Assembly: GCF_002013375.1 (NCBI RefSeq)
Contig: NZ_MAEW01000003.1
Location: 248,001-312,000 of the forward strand
DNA length: 64,000 nucleotides
Direction: 5' to 3'
Origin: Mycobacterium sp. D16Q13
GTDB taxonomy: Bacteria; Actinomycetota; Actinomycetes; Mycobacteriales; Mycobacteriaceae
In this document: positions 42,609 to 51,581 of the stretch, piece after piece
How positions within the stretch are numbered: position 1 is the stretch's first letter
How the letters are laid out: every line of letters starts with the position of its first letter
Notes under the pieces: model-generated
What the model was told of the DNA's origin: nothing
Database searches by the model: none
Seen by the model: the letters and a program-made list of their open reading frames with translations, nothing else
Translations under genes and position numbers: made by a program

Positions 42609-43688
42609 TCAATAGTCCGATTCGGCGGCGAGCAGCTCGGCGAGGAACACGTCAGGGGCGGGGGCCGCGAGCCGGGCGCGTGCGAATGCCCGGACCCGAT
42701 CGCGTAGCTCGCTCGACTCGGTGGCTTCTCCGGCGCCCACGCTGACCCGCGCCGCCGGCCAGTCGGCGTTCCAGGCTTGTGCCTCATCGGCGGGCCGACC
42801 GTCGGCGTCGAACACCGGCAGCAGCGCGCCCCCTTCGGCGTCCAACGCCCCGGCCGCATGAAACGCACCGCAAGACAACGAGACCGGAATACCCGCGGCT
42901 GATTCGGGGCCGGATAGCGCCGCCCGCAGCTGGGCCATTACCGTCGCGCCCTCGGCGACTACCCCCCACGCCAGATTGCGTTCGGCCGCGTCGAAGATCC
43001 CCGGTGGTACGTCCGACCAGGCGATGGTCACGTTCCCTGCGGCGATCACGCCCGAGGGGCTGGACTCGCCGTCCAGACCGGCCGCCAGCGCGTAGTCCTC
43101 GCGTCGCGCGGCCGTGGCGGCCGGTGCACCCCACTGGAGTCCAGCATCATCGGCCAGGTCACGACACCGTGCCACGAGCGCGTCCACGCGCGGGTCGCGA
43201 TACGAGCCGAGCGCCGCACCGTGGGGCGCCAGCAGCTCAGCCACGTCGGCATCCAGGGTGTCGTCGGTGAAGTAGCCCTCGGCAGCCGCGGTCAGCACCG
43301 CGAGTTCAGCGTCGAGCACCGGCCGATCCAGCGCGACAATGCCGTCACGGCGACTCGCCGGCCACCATCGCCGCAGCCAATGTCCCAACGCCAGCCGCCG
43401 CAAGGAATCTGCCGACCCCGGCAGCACCGTCACCGACGGCAGCTCGATCACCTCGGCGGGATCGGGGTCGCGCAGCGCCTCGATGACCGCGACGTGCCCG
43501 GCCTCACCGAGCACCCTCCACATCCAGTCGGCTCGCGCCGCATCGGTGAAGCTGATCACCGGCAGATGCGACGGGTCGTCAATCGGCCAGGACAACACAG
43601 CCCCACTGACCTCGAGAAGCGCCACCGCGCCAACCGGGGCAGGTGCGGAACCTGTTGCCCACAAACCAGATTCATTGATCAGCTTCAT
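42609..43688 (-). CDS. Unknown protein, coupled to the gene upstream
   Basis: The 359-residue protein is acidic and Ala-rich, without signal peptide or membrane helices. I do not recognise the family. Notable stretches are SWPIDDPSHLPVISFTD, a repeated VLDAELAVLTAAAEGYF helix and AGNVTIAWSDVPPGIFDAAE. Many Asp/Pro-rich loops give it the look of a multi-domain binding protein. Its start overlaps the stop of the upstream unknown gene as ATGA. The pair lies next to the TPR-CHAT protease module, and this neighbourhood suggests, without proof, that they belong to one system. Confidence 0.55.
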   Translation of the reverse strand: MKLINESGLWATGSAPAPVGAVALLEVSGAVLSWPIDDPSHLPVISFTDAARADWMWRVLGEAGHVAVIEALRDPDPAEVIELPSVTVLPGSADSLRRLALGHWLRRWWPASRRDGIVALDRPVLDAELAVLTAAAEGYFTDDTLDADVAELLAPHGAALGSYRDPRVDALVARCRDLADDAGLQWGAPAATAARREDYALAAGLDGESSPSGVIAAGNVTIAWSDVPPGIFDAAERNLAWGVVAEGATVMAQLRAALSGPESAAGIPVSLSCGAFHAAGALDAEGGALLPVFDADGRPADEAQAWNADWPAARVSVGAGEATESSELRDRVRAFARARLAAPAPDVFLAELLAAESDY

Positions 43689-45019
43689 GCCGTGGCCTGC
43701 AATTCCAGCATGGCCTTGATCCGCTGCCGGTGGTCCAGGCTCACCGAGCGGGCCACCCCCTCCAGCAGCGACCGAAGATCATCGACATCGCCGCAGGACT
43801 CCTGCCAGACATCGCGGCCATGCAACCTGGCCCACAGCCTGCTCACGTAGGGCCGCGCGAACGCCGCGAGGTCGTCGACAACCTGTCGCTGCCGGGGATG
43901 GATCGCCGCACCGTCGGCGAGATAGCGCCGGGCGTGCATCACGTAGGCCTCTTTCACGAGCCGGGCCTGGACGCGCCCGGACAGGTTGTAACGTGTCGTC
44001 ACCGAATCACCCAGTGGCCGCAGGTCTGTCGCCATCTCAACGCCCGCCAGCAGGGCAGCTTGTTTGTCCTCGCTCATCAGCCCCCATGGGGCGCAGGCCC
44101 GGTCGACCTCCTCGGCGCACAGCAGCGGGACATCGGGCAGCTCGTCATGGTCCAGCGCCCGGCGCAGCGTGGCCCGCACCCGATCAACGACGCTGCGATC
44201 TAGCGGACGGTCGCCGTCGGTGTCTCCATCGATGGCCGGCGGCAGTTGCGGTTCAGCGGAACTCAATCCGATCTCGACAATGGACCACGGCAGCGTAGCG
44301 ACCACGCCGTGCGCACTCGCGCCCAAGTTGTACGGGGTGGCATCGGCGATGAGTGCCGTCCAAACCCGTTGGCGTGCAGACATCTCACGGTGAGTACTGG
44401 CCTCGCCCAGGACCGTGGTAAGGCCCGTGAAGAACGGGCCGGTGATGGTGTCGTCCGGCCGCACATCGCGCCAGCTCCGGTCTCGCAATCTGGTGAGTCT
44501 GGCGACCACGTCGGGGTCATCGACATGGCGGTTGAGCACCTCGATCGCCGTACGGTCCCGATCACGGTGCAGATCGTGCAGAACCTCCGTTGCGGTGCGC
44601 TGATCCTCAACCTGCGGAACGCCTTTGGTGACAGCCAATTCGAAACACACCGGGAAGTAGAGCTCTTGAGCGTTACCCGTCGTAATGCGCTGTCTGCGCC
44701 GCTCGGCCTTGAGCATCACGAACCAGTCCGCCGTGGCCCGCAGCTGTGGACCATGTCCCACGATTTGAGCGTGCATGGCAGCGGCCACCTCGGGCCCCAG
44801 CACTGGAGCCGAGAAAGCCGCATTGCTCCGCAACCTCAGCACCAGAGGGTCCAGGATCCGTTTCACGGTCCGGCGCAGCGGCCCACCGTCGTCGGCACTG
44901 AGCACCTCGACACCGGGGCCGATAGCGCGCCAGGCCCGGTCGATCACGGCACGCCGCGGCACCGCCGACCGCACCGAGACGGCGGCCTCGGATGTTGCCG
45001 ACCCGATGCTCACCGTCAC
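43685..45019 (-). CDS. Unknown 444-residue protein, coupled to the next gene
   Basis: The 444-residue protein is largely helical and Arg-rich (VVARLTRLRDRSWRDVRPDD, EAYVMHARRYLADGAAIHPRQRQVVDDL). There is no signal peptide. The central GLSSAEPQLPPAIDGDTDGD is a disordered acidic linker between two helical halves. I cannot assign a family. It starts with a GTG and ends with an ATGA overlap into the next unknown gene. It is divergent from the small gene at 45088 and sits 0.5 kb from the CHAT protease. A role as target or regulator of the protease is only a hypothesis. Confidence 0.5.
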   Translation of the reverse strand: MTVSIGSATSEAAVSVRSAVPRRAVIDRAWRAIGPGVEVLSADDGGPLRRTVKRILDPLVLRLRSNAAFSAPVLGPEVAAAMHAQIVGHGPQLRATADWFVMLKAERRRQRITTGNAQELYFPVCFELAVTKGVPQVEDQRTATEVLHDLHRDRDRTAIEVLNRHVDDPDVVARLTRLRDRSWRDVRPDDTITGPFFTGLTTVLGEASTHREMSARQRVWTALIADATPYNLGASAHGVVATLPWSIVEIGLSSAEPQLPPAIDGDTDGDRPLDRSVVDRVRATLRRALDHDELPDVPLLCAEEVDRACAPWGLMSEDKQAALLAGVEMATDLRPLGDSVTTRYNLSGRVQARLVKEAYVMHARRYLADGAAIHPRQRQVVDDLAAFARPYVSRLWARLHGRDVWQESCGDVDDLRSLLEGVARSVSLDHRQRIKAMLELQATA

Positions 45020-45087
45020 AAGGGTAATCGCTTTCGGCCACCCGAAAGTTGGGTTCGGTAGCGGCGGGCCTGGTCGACGATATCGAC

Positions 45088-45519
45088 ATGACCACAGGAC
45101 GATTTCCCACCATTACCAGGGTCTTCGGTGGATGCGCCGCGTTGCTGTCCGGCCGCCGGAACACCTCAGCACACTCGGACGCGGAGGCCGAAGAGCGGCT
45201 CGTCACGATCGAGGAATTCGCCGCCGAATTCGACCATGTACTGATCCGCAAGCGGCTGCTGACCGGGGCACAGCGCGCCGTGATCGACGGGGGCACCCGT
45301 TCTCGCGGGGTCGTCACCGGGTTGAGCGCCACCGGTTCGGGCCGCGAGATGCAACTGGACCTCATGGTGACCCGGCCGGACGGCCGCCAGTTCCCGGCAC
45401 GCGAAACCGCGGTGATACCCACTTCCGCGCTGCCGAAGATGGCACCGGGCAGCGTGATCGACGCCTACTACCGGCCCGGAGATCACAGCATCATCGCGGT
45501 CTGGGTGTGTGCCGACTGA
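45088..45519 (+). CDS. Small OB/beta-barrel-like unknown protein
   Basis: The 143-residue protein has a short basic start and the pattern SRGVVTGLSATGSGREMQLDLMVTRPDG, then PKMAPGSVIDAYYRPGD and a final IIAVWV strand. This is the arrangement of a small actinobacterial beta-barrel domain seen in many uncharacterised proteins (G.V.G...TG...L.L.V..PDG...P..GS...Y.P.D). The ATG at 45088 is chosen; a TTG at 45049 would add 13 residues. It converges end to end with the CHAT gene (1-base gap) and diverges from the unknown gene at 45019. Function unknown. Confidence 0.55.
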   Translation: MTTGRFPTITRVFGGCAALLSGRRNTSAHSDAEAEERLVTIEEFAAEFDHVLIRKRLLTGAQRAVIDGGTRSRGVVTGLSATGSGREMQLDLMVTRPDGRQFPARETAVIPTSALPKMAPGSVIDAYYRPGDHSIIAVWVCAD

Positions 45520-45520
45520 C

Positions 45521-46723
45521 TCAGCGGGCACCGTCGACGGCGAAACTGACCACGGCCGCCCAATGCAGTGGAGTCGCCGCGCAGTCACCGTCGCGCCAGC
45601 GTCGCAACTGAACCCGCTGCCAGCGGTTCACCGCACGGCCCGCATCCTCGCCGCGGTGCGCCCGGTCGACCTCGGCGACCGTATCGGCCATGGGATCTTT
45701 TGCAGACAAGCCAAATTGACCGTAGGCCGCCGCAGTCGGCAACGACCACAGGGTCGCGGTGACCAGCTCCGCTCCCCCCAGGATCATCGCCGCGGCGAGC
45801 CCGGTTGCCTCATCGAAGCGGTAATCGCCTCCCGAGGAACAGGCCAGCAGCGCGACTCGCGGCGGGATCGAAAGCCGCGTAGCCATCATGTCGGCCGCGG
45901 TCAGCGGACGATCCTCGGCCAGGTGCAAGGCAGCCCGTTCAGCATGGCCCACGGTTCCCTCAGCCGCGCTGGCATGCCCGACGTAGAGCAGCCGGGCGGG
46001 GTGCTGCGCACACGCCCGCGCAAGCCAGTCGCGGTCGATATCGGTCCGGCGGAACAGTTCCACCGGCGCACCGACCGCGGGCAGCACCCGGTGATCGGCC
46101 ATCAACTCGCCGAAATGGCGCGTCAGCGCGGCCTCCGGCGACGGGCGTCCCAGCACCGAGCCCAACGTCGAATCCGGTCGCTGCCCGGGGATCCGCGGAT
46201 CCAGCAGGAGCACCACCGGACCGTTCTGGCGATCGCGCCACCGAGCCGGTGCACGCGGCGCATGCACGATGTTCGGCGGCACAGCCATCAACACGTCGGC
46301 CAGCTCCATCAATCGGACATCATCCGCACCCGGCATGGCCAGCTGCCCCCAGGGCACTCGCGCCAATCGCGGGCTGGGTGTCACGAACAACACCGCGCGC
46401 TCAGGTGACCCACCATCAGACAACGCAGACAACAGCGTCCAGCCGTCGGCTGCCACCAACGCGGACCCGAGCATGCGTGCCAGGTTCAATTCGGTCTCAA
46501 CGCCGACGAAAGCCCCTGTGGTCAAGGCCCGTTCGATGGCCACGAGTGCGGTCTCGGCGCCAGAAGGATCCGGCAGCGCGGCATTGAGGGCAGCGCAGGC
46601 CGTTTCCAGCGCCTGCTGCTCGACGACCCAGGTGATGGTTCGCGACGGCTCCCCCACCACCCGCAGGCTGGCGTAGGTGGCTACGCCCACGTCGGCGAAT
46701 CGCAGGACCAGGGTGTCGGTCAT
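45521..46723 (-). CDS. CHAT-domain protease
   Basis: A 400-residue protein whose C-terminal half is a CHAT (caspase HetF associated with TPR) peptidase domain. The catalytic dyad is visible as His250 in LLYVGHAS and Cys295 in VALLACSSGGD, followed by GLAAAMILGGAELVTATLWSLP. The first 160 residues (VGEPSRTITWVVEQQALETACAALN, VTPSPRLARVPWGQLAM) are the usual CHAT N-terminal part. CHAT proteases cleave a partner when a TPR or nucleic-acid-sensing subunit is activated, as in type III-E Craspase and gasdermin systems. The ATG at 46723 overlaps the TPR gene stop as ATGA, so the two subunits are made together. Confidence 0.83.
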   Translation of the reverse strand: MTDTLVLRFADVGVATYASLRVVGEPSRTITWVVEQQALETACAALNAALPDPSGAETALVAIERALTTGAFVGVETELNLARMLGSALVAADGWTLLSALSDGGSPERAVLFVTPSPRLARVPWGQLAMPGADDVRLMELADVLMAVPPNIVHAPRAPARWRDRQNGPVVLLLDPRIPGQRPDSTLGSVLGRPSPEAALTRHFGELMADHRVLPAVGAPVELFRRTDIDRDWLARACAQHPARLLYVGHASAAEGTVGHAERAALHLAEDRPLTAADMMATRLSIPPRVALLACSSGGDYRFDEATGLAAAMILGGAELVTATLWSLPTAAAYGQFGLSAKDPMADTVAEVDRAHRGEDAGRAVNRWQRVQLRRWRDGDCAATPLHWAAVVSFAVDGAR

Positions 46724-48405
46724 GGCCACGTCGACCATTCGTCGTCGGCGGCGGTTACCTCACGGCCGTATCGCTGCCAGGCCAGCTCCCGGTAATCGCT
46801 CATGATCTGGTCACCGGCGGGATCCATCCTCATCGGCGGCAGCGGCCCGAGACGGGTGAGCCCACCGTCCGCCTGCACCGGCGGTGCCGCGGCGACGAGC
46901 GCCAGGTCGCCGTCGACGGGAACCGCTGCGGTGGCCGTGGCCGCCCACGCTCCCGATGACGGACCTACCCGGGTATCGCCCAGCTCTGTAGTGAAAGCCC
47001 CTCGCGCGCTGTGGTATTCGATCAACTCACTGACCAGTTCGGCGTTATCCCATTCCTTCGCCACCGCGAACGCGCCCGCGAGCAGAGGCGCCGAGACACA
47101 TCTGGCCCAGCGCATGCGCGCCCCCGCGTCAGGGATCGCGTAGCGCACCGCGTCGACCGCCAGCGCCGCCGGCACCTTGAGCTCGGCGGCCCGTTGGAGC
47201 TTGGACATCCCGCGCTGGTACTCGGGACTGTCCGCACCACCGGACATCACCCCGGTCGTGGGATCCAGGCCCAAGTCGGCGAGCGCGTCGGCACGCCAGA
47301 TGTTGCCCAGCTGATCGTCGAGCCGGGCGTACTGCAACCAGCTGTGCCGCGGATAGGAATCCAATAGCTCCCTGGCCTGCGCCACCTTCGCGGCCGCTTC
47401 GGCAAAGTCACCACGGAGTATGGCAATCCAGCTGCGCTGTAACAAGATTCGATGAATATGCAGTGGCTTTTCGATCTCGCGCCAGTGCCGCTCGGCATGT
47501 CCCCAGCATTCATCGGCCTCGTCCAGTGCGTTCATCCGGAATCTGATCAGGCCGAAGTACAGCCAGCTGCGGGATACGTCGTGTGCCCGGACATGCTCGG
47601 CGATCGCCGGGTATGCCTGGTGGACCAGCGTCTGGGTTTCGGCGATATCGCCGTCTGCCCATCGGGCCGCGGCTCGTTCCAACTGCGCACGGGCGCAGGC
47701 CAGTTGCCAGCCCCGCGCCCCCGCGCGCGCCTCGGCCCGCCGCAGCCACGGTTCGGCGTCGTCGAGCCGGCCGGTCTCCACACAGAATCGGCCATACGAG
47801 AGCGCGCCATTGACAAACAGATGGTCGGACTCGGGGTCGCCCTCGCGCACATACTCCTCGAGTAGATCGAGAACCTCGGCCCATACCGGCACCGAGTCCG
47901 CGTACATGTCGTCGTCGCACAGGCCCCGGGCAATCAAGATCCTGGCGTAACAGATGAGACCGCGGTGTTCGGCGGCCAAATCCTCGAAATCCCCAGCAGT
48001 TTCGATCAGTGCTCGCAGGCTTGCCGCGGCCCCGTCGTGGTCACCATTCGCCGCGGCCAGTCCCGCCGCGAGGAACTCAGCGCGCCGGGTATAGCGGCAG
48101 ATCAGGCGGTCGACCTCGCCATCGGACAGGGCGACCTGCGCGGCAAGATCAGGCCGCCGCCCCGAGCGGATGTCGGCATAGGCCGCCAGGCATTCACGGA
48201 TCCGCCGTACACCCTCCACCACGCCGTCGTAGGCGGTGCGCACCAGGTAGATCTCGGCGAGTTGAGCCAAGACCTCGCACGCGAGGTCGTCACGGTCGGC
48301 CTCCTCGGCCTGAGTCAACAGCGACAGCAAAATCTCCTTGGCGGCCTCTTCCTTGGCCGCCAAGGCCAGGTGACGGGCCCGCTCCAGGTCGCCGATGATC
48401 GTCAC
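46720..48405 (-). CDS. TPR-like repeat protein, partner of the CHAT protease
   Basis: The 561-residue protein is built of TPR/superhelical helix pairs. Examples are LERARHLALAAKEEAAKEILLSLLTQ, SYGRFCVETGRLDDAEPWLRRAEARAG, LIRFRMNALDEADECWGHAERHW and LLQRSWIAILRGDFAEAAAKVAQARELLD. The last about 130 residues are different: a Pro/Ala-rich linker and a DYRELAWQRYGREV tail that may contact the protease. The start is uncertain. The GTG at 48405 opens the conserved part, and the 188 codons upstream in this frame lie antiphase over the lipoprotein gene and are rejected. It sits 14 bases after a perfect hairpin and overlaps the CHAT gene as ATGA. Confidence 0.75.
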   Translation of the reverse strand: MTIIGDLERARHLALAAKEEAAKEILLSLLTQAEEADRDDLACEVLAQLAEIYLVRTAYDGVVEGVRRIRECLAAYADIRSGRRPDLAAQVALSDGEVDRLICRYTRRAEFLAAGLAAANGDHDGAAASLRALIETAGDFEDLAAEHRGLICYARILIARGLCDDDMYADSVPVWAEVLDLLEEYVREGDPESDHLFVNGALSYGRFCVETGRLDDAEPWLRRAEARAGARGWQLACARAQLERAAARWADGDIAETQTLVHQAYPAIAEHVRAHDVSRSWLYFGLIRFRMNALDEADECWGHAERHWREIEKPLHIHRILLQRSWIAILRGDFAEAAAKVAQARELLDSYPRHSWLQYARLDDQLGNIWRADALADLGLDPTTGVMSGGADSPEYQRGMSKLQRAAELKVPAALAVDAVRYAIPDAGARMRWARCVSAPLLAGAFAVAKEWDNAELVSELIEYHSARGAFTTELGDTRVGPSSGAWAATATAAVPVDGDLALVAAAPPVQADGGLTRLGPLPPMRMDPAGDQIMSDYRELAWQRYGREVTAADDEWSTWP

Positions 48406-48418
48406 CTTCGAATAGTAG

Positions 48419-48453
48419 GAAGCGGCGGGCGTGCTGTGCACGCCCGCCGCTTC
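48419..48453 (-). terminator. Perfect 16-bp hairpin between the LpqH-like gene and the TPR gene
   Basis: A 16-bp perfect stem with a 3-base loop lies 8 bases after the lipoprotein stop and 13 bases before the TPR GTG. No long T-run follows on the minus strand. It should terminate or attenuate lipoprotein transcripts, leaving the TPR-CHAT pair dependent on read-through or its own promoter. Confidence 0.75.
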
Positions 48454-48461
48454 TCGAGATG

Positions 48462-48923
48462 TCAGCCGCAGCTCACCTTGATGGTGAACGGCTTGGTGAT
48501 CATCCCGGCCATCGGGTTCTTGACATCGGCACCGGAGGCCTCGCCGGTGATGGTGTACGTCTTCCCGTCGACCTTGACATCGGCCGAGCCAACGCTGGCC
48601 CCCATGCCGCTGCTGACCGCGAGTGCGGCACCGTCGTACACCAATCCCAGCGACTGCACCTTGGGCGGCGCCTCGTCGGTCATCACGACACCCAGACCCT
48701 GTTGGCCGCTGACGGCACCGCTGGCCACATTGATCTTGCCGCCCTGCTTGACGCAGGTCACGGACTTGAGGTCGAGGCCGGCCAGGTCCTTGCCGTCCAC
48801 CTTGACCTCGGCATTGCTGCCCGGGCTCACCTGCGATCCGCCCGGCTTGTCGGTCGAGCAGCCGACCACCACCGCTCCGGCAGCGAGAAGTCCCATGGCG
48901 CCCACGATCACTCGATTCATCAT
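48462..48923 (-). CDS. LpqH-family (19-kDa antigen-like) lipoprotein
   Basis: The 153-residue product is a secreted lipoprotein: MMNRVIVGAMGLLAAGAVVVGC, with the lipobox Cys at about residue 22, then a small beta-rich LpqH-like domain. The mature sequence keeps two further cysteines (SVTCVKQGG and the terminal KVSCG) that should form a disulfide, as in the 19-kDa antigen. LpqH proteins are surface-exposed and stimulate TLR2. Their physiological role is debated, with ligand binding or phosphate-starvation links proposed. AAGGGA precedes the ATG. A strong hairpin follows the stop. Confidence 0.82.
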   Translation of the reverse strand: MMNRVIVGAMGLLAAGAVVVGCSTDKPGGSQVSPGSNAEVKVDGKDLAGLDLKSVTCVKQGGKINVASGAVSGQQGLGVVMTDEAPPKVQSLGLVYDGAALAVSSGMGASVGSADVKVDGKTYTITGEASGADVKNPMAGMITKPFTIKVSCG

Positions 48924-49048
48924 CTGTCCCTTCGTCGTCCGTCGCCCCGATGGCTCCGTCATGGCTCAAGTGAAGGCGGGCAGCGGCACTACCGATCCCA
49001 AGAAATCCCGATTACCGCAGGCAGCGGTCGCCCAGGCACCATGGAGAA

Positions 49049-49837
49049 GTGGCACCCTCCCCTGCGTCCCGGCCGCACGGAACCATCACCCGTGGCACCA
49101 CGGGCATCAACCGGCTGCGCCGTAGCGACCGCTGGCTGGTCCATCGCCCCGATGTGCAGACCGCGCTGGCCGATGCCGCCGATCCCCTGGTAGTGGACCT
49201 GGGATACGGCGCCATGCCCACCACCACCCTGGAGCTGGCCTCGCGGTTGCGGACAGTCCGGACAGACATCCGGGTGGTAGGGCTGGAGATCGATCCGGAA
49301 CGGGTGGTGCCGCCACGCGACGGGGTCCATTTCGGTCTCGGCGGCTTCGAATTAGCAGGCCACACACCGGTTCTGGTGCGCGCCTTCAATGTGCTGCGTC
49401 AGTACCCGGAATCGGAGGTGGCGCAGGCCTGGGCCACGATGACGGCCCGGCTCGCACCCGGCGGGCTCATCATCGAGGGCACCTGCGACGAGCTGGGCCG
49501 CCGCTGCGCGTGGTTGCTGCTCGATGCGACCGGACCGCGAACCCTCACCCTGGCCTGCGACCCCTTCAACATCGAGAGACCATCCGACCTGGCCGAACGG
49601 CTACCGAAAGCCCTTATCCACCAAAATGTTCCGGGCCAACCCATTCACGATCTACTCACCGCCGCCGACCGCTCCTGGGCAGCGGCGGCCCCACACGGCG
49701 TGTTCGGGCCCCGAGTCCGCTGGCGCATGATGTTGAAATCACTGCGCGACAATGGCTTTCCCGTGGAACAACAGCGCAGACAGGTCCGTGACTGCATCTT
49801 GACGACACCGTGGGCGGCCGTGGCGCCACTGGCCTAG
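49049..49837 (+). CDS. Class I SAM-dependent methyltransferase-like protein
   Basis: The 262-residue protein has the class I methyltransferase motif I region VVDLGYGAMPTTTLELASRL (about 47-66), motif II VVGLEIDPERV (about 76-86), and an ARLAPGGLIIEGTCDE strand for motif V. The catalytic residues that mark a specific family are not visible, so the substrate (nucleic acid, lipid or small molecule) is unknown. The GTG at 49049 has GGAG only two bases upstream, so the true start may differ. The gene is 10 bases from the nitrilase-like gene and the two are probably co-transcribed. Confidence 0.7.
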   Translation: MAPSPASRPHGTITRGTTGINRLRRSDRWLVHRPDVQTALADAADPLVVDLGYGAMPTTTLELASRLRTVRTDIRVVGLEIDPERVVPPRDGVHFGLGGFELAGHTPVLVRAFNVLRQYPESEVAQAWATMTARLAPGGLIIEGTCDELGRRCAWLLLDATGPRTLTLACDPFNIERPSDLAERLPKALIHQNVPGQPIHDLLTAADRSWAAAAPHGVFGPRVRWRMMLKSLRDNGFPVEQQRRQVRDCILTTPWAAVAPLA

Positions 49838-49847
49838 GCTGGAAGAC

Positions 49848-50636
49848 ATGCGGATAGTGTTGGCGCAGATCACCAGCAGTGCCGATCCCACCGAGAACCT
49901 GGCCACCGTCGCGGCCACGGTGCGGGATGCCGCCGCGCAGGGCGCCGCGTTGGTCGTCTTCCCGGAGGCGACCATGTGCCGGTTCGGTGTGCCCCTGCGC
50001 CCTGTCGCACAGCCCATCAACGGCCCGTGGGCCGACGGAGTCCGCACCATCGCCCACGACGCGGGCCTGACCGTCGTGGTCGGAATGTTCACCCCCTCCT
50101 CCGACGGCCGTGTCCACAACACGCTGCTGGCCACCGGCCCCGGCGTGGACACGCACTACAACAAGATCCATCTCTACGACGCGTTCGGCTTCCGCGAATC
50201 GGCCACCGTCGCGCCCGGGGACAAGCCGGTGCTCATCACGGTCGACGGAGTGAGCGTCGGGCTGACCACGTGCTACGACATCCGCTTCCCCGGCCTGTAC
50301 ACCGACCTGGCACATCGCGGCGCACAGGTGATCACCGTCAGCGCCTCCTGGGCCGCCGGAACCGGGAAATGGGATCAGTGGACGCTGCTGGCACGGGCGC
50401 GGGCGGCCGACTCGACATGCTTCATCGCCGCCGCCGACCAAGCCCTGCCCGCTCTGGAGACGCCCGCCAACGGTTCCCCGACGGGGATCGGCGGAAGCCT
50501 GCTGGCCTCACCCACCGGCGAACTCATTGCCCAGGCCGGTCCGGAGCCGGAGCTCATCGTGGCGGATTTGAACCTGGACGCGGTCGCCGAGACCCGCAAG
50601 ATCTTGCCCGTCCTTAACCCGTCCTCAGCCGAGTAA
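49848..50636 (+). CDS. Carbon-nitrogen hydrolase (nitrilase superfamily, Nit/omega-amidase type)
   Basis: A 262-residue nitrilase-superfamily hydrolase with the Glu-Lys-Cys triad: Glu40 in FPEATM, Lys106 in HYNKIHLYD and Cys142 in LTTCYDIRFP. The C-terminal half carries GKWDQWTLLARARAADSTCFIAAADQ. It matches M. tuberculosis Rv0480c in position. Members of this branch hydrolyse omega-amides such as alpha-ketoglutaramate or deaminated glutathione-type repair substrates. It follows the methyltransferase-like gene by 10 bases and precedes the LmeA-like gene by 15 bases. Confidence 0.88.
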   Translation: MRIVLAQITSSADPTENLATVAATVRDAAAQGAALVVFPEATMCRFGVPLRPVAQPINGPWADGVRTIAHDAGLTVVVGMFTPSSDGRVHNTLLATGPGVDTHYNKIHLYDAFGFRESATVAPGDKPVLITVDGVSVGLTTCYDIRFPGLYTDLAHRGAQVITVSASWAAGTGKWDQWTLLARARAADSTCFIAAADQALPALETPANGSPTGIGGSLLASPTGELIAQAGPEPELIVADLNLDAVAETRKILPVLNPSSAE

Positions 50637-50651
50637 GGCACAATCGCGCGG

Positions 50652-51581
50652 GTGACGACACCGCCTCAGCCGCCGCTCGGCCCACCCGGATCGACACCTT
50701 CCGAGCCTTCGCCGTGGCAACCGCCGTCCCAGCAGGTGCCGTCCCCGCACCAAGAGCAGCCGCCGACCCTGCAGAACCCGGTGGCTCCGCCCCCCGTCGA
50801 GCCCCCGCCCTCAGACGCGCCGCCGCAACCTGCCGAGCCCAAGAAGGGCCGCGACTACAGGTCGCTGGTACTCATCGCCGTCATCGTTGTCGCCGTATTT
50901 GTGGCCGCCGTCCTCGGCATCGAGCTCTACGCTCGCCAGCGGACCAGCAGTGAGGTGAATGCCGCCACGTCATGCCTGGTGCAGGACGGCGCGACCGCAT
51001 CCTTCGGCCCGATGCCCCTCGTCGTGCAATACCTCGGCAATCACATCGACAAGCTCACGATCAAGACCGCGGGTAATCAGATCGCACAGGCCAAGAAGAT
51101 GTCCGTCGCCATCACGGTCCGCGACATCTCGCTGAAGAAGACGGCCGACTCGCTCGGCACCATCGGACGCCTCGACGTCGAGGTGTCCTGGCCGACCGCC
51201 GGCATCACCGAGAGCGCGCGTGACCTCGTGCCGGGAATGCTCGGCTCGTTGGTGGGAGATGCCACCACCAACGAATCCACCGGCGAGGTGACGCTGAGCG
51301 CGGCCGGCGGGTTGGCACAGATCACCACCAAGCCCGTCATCAAGGACGGCATGGTGACGCTGCAATCTGAGAACGTGTCCGCGTTCATCGGCCTGCCCCG
51401 CGAGATCATCCAGCCGGCGCTCGACACCTTCTCCAAGGGGCTCGTCGGCGGCGCGTACCCGATGGGGCTCAAGGCCCAAGAGGTCAAGGTCACCAACGAC
51501 GGGATCACGGTCAAACTGTCGAGCACCAACCAGCCCATGAAACCGGTGGAGAATCCCTGCCTGCAGAACCTCTCGTTCTAA
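50652..51581 (+). CDS. LmeA-like (DUF2993) phospholipid-binding protein
   Basis: The 309-residue protein has a long Pro-rich cytoplasmic N-terminus (about 1-65), one transmembrane helix (about 74-96, [19 protein letters not shown]) and an extracytoplasmic DUF2993 domain (about 100-309). The domain pattern includes [14 protein letters not shown] and [13 protein letters not shown] and resembles LmeA, which binds phosphoinositides and aids lipomannan elongation. It is the positional counterpart of Rv0479c. A GTG start is used. The last 4 bases overlap the convergent deoC gene. Confidence 0.78.
   Translation: MTTPPQPPLGPPGSTPSEPSPWQPPSQQVPSPHQEQPPTLQNPVAPPPVEPPPSDAPPQPAEPKKGRDYRSLVLIAVIVVAVFVAAVLGIELYARQRTSSEVNAATSCLVQDGATASFGPMPLVVQYLGNHIDKLTIKTAGNQIAQAKKMSVAITVRDISLKKTADSLGTIGRLDVEVSWPTAGITESARDLVPGMLGSLVGDATTNESTGEVTLSAAGGLAQITTKPVIKDGMVTLQSENVSAFIGLPREIIQPALDTFSKGLVGGAYPMGLKAQEVKVTNDGITVKLSSTNQPMKPVENPCLQNLSF

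Noticed and set aside
48406..48969. 188-codon N-terminal extension of the TPR protein
   Set aside because: It overlaps the LpqH-like lipoprotein in another frame and crosses a perfect terminator hairpin.
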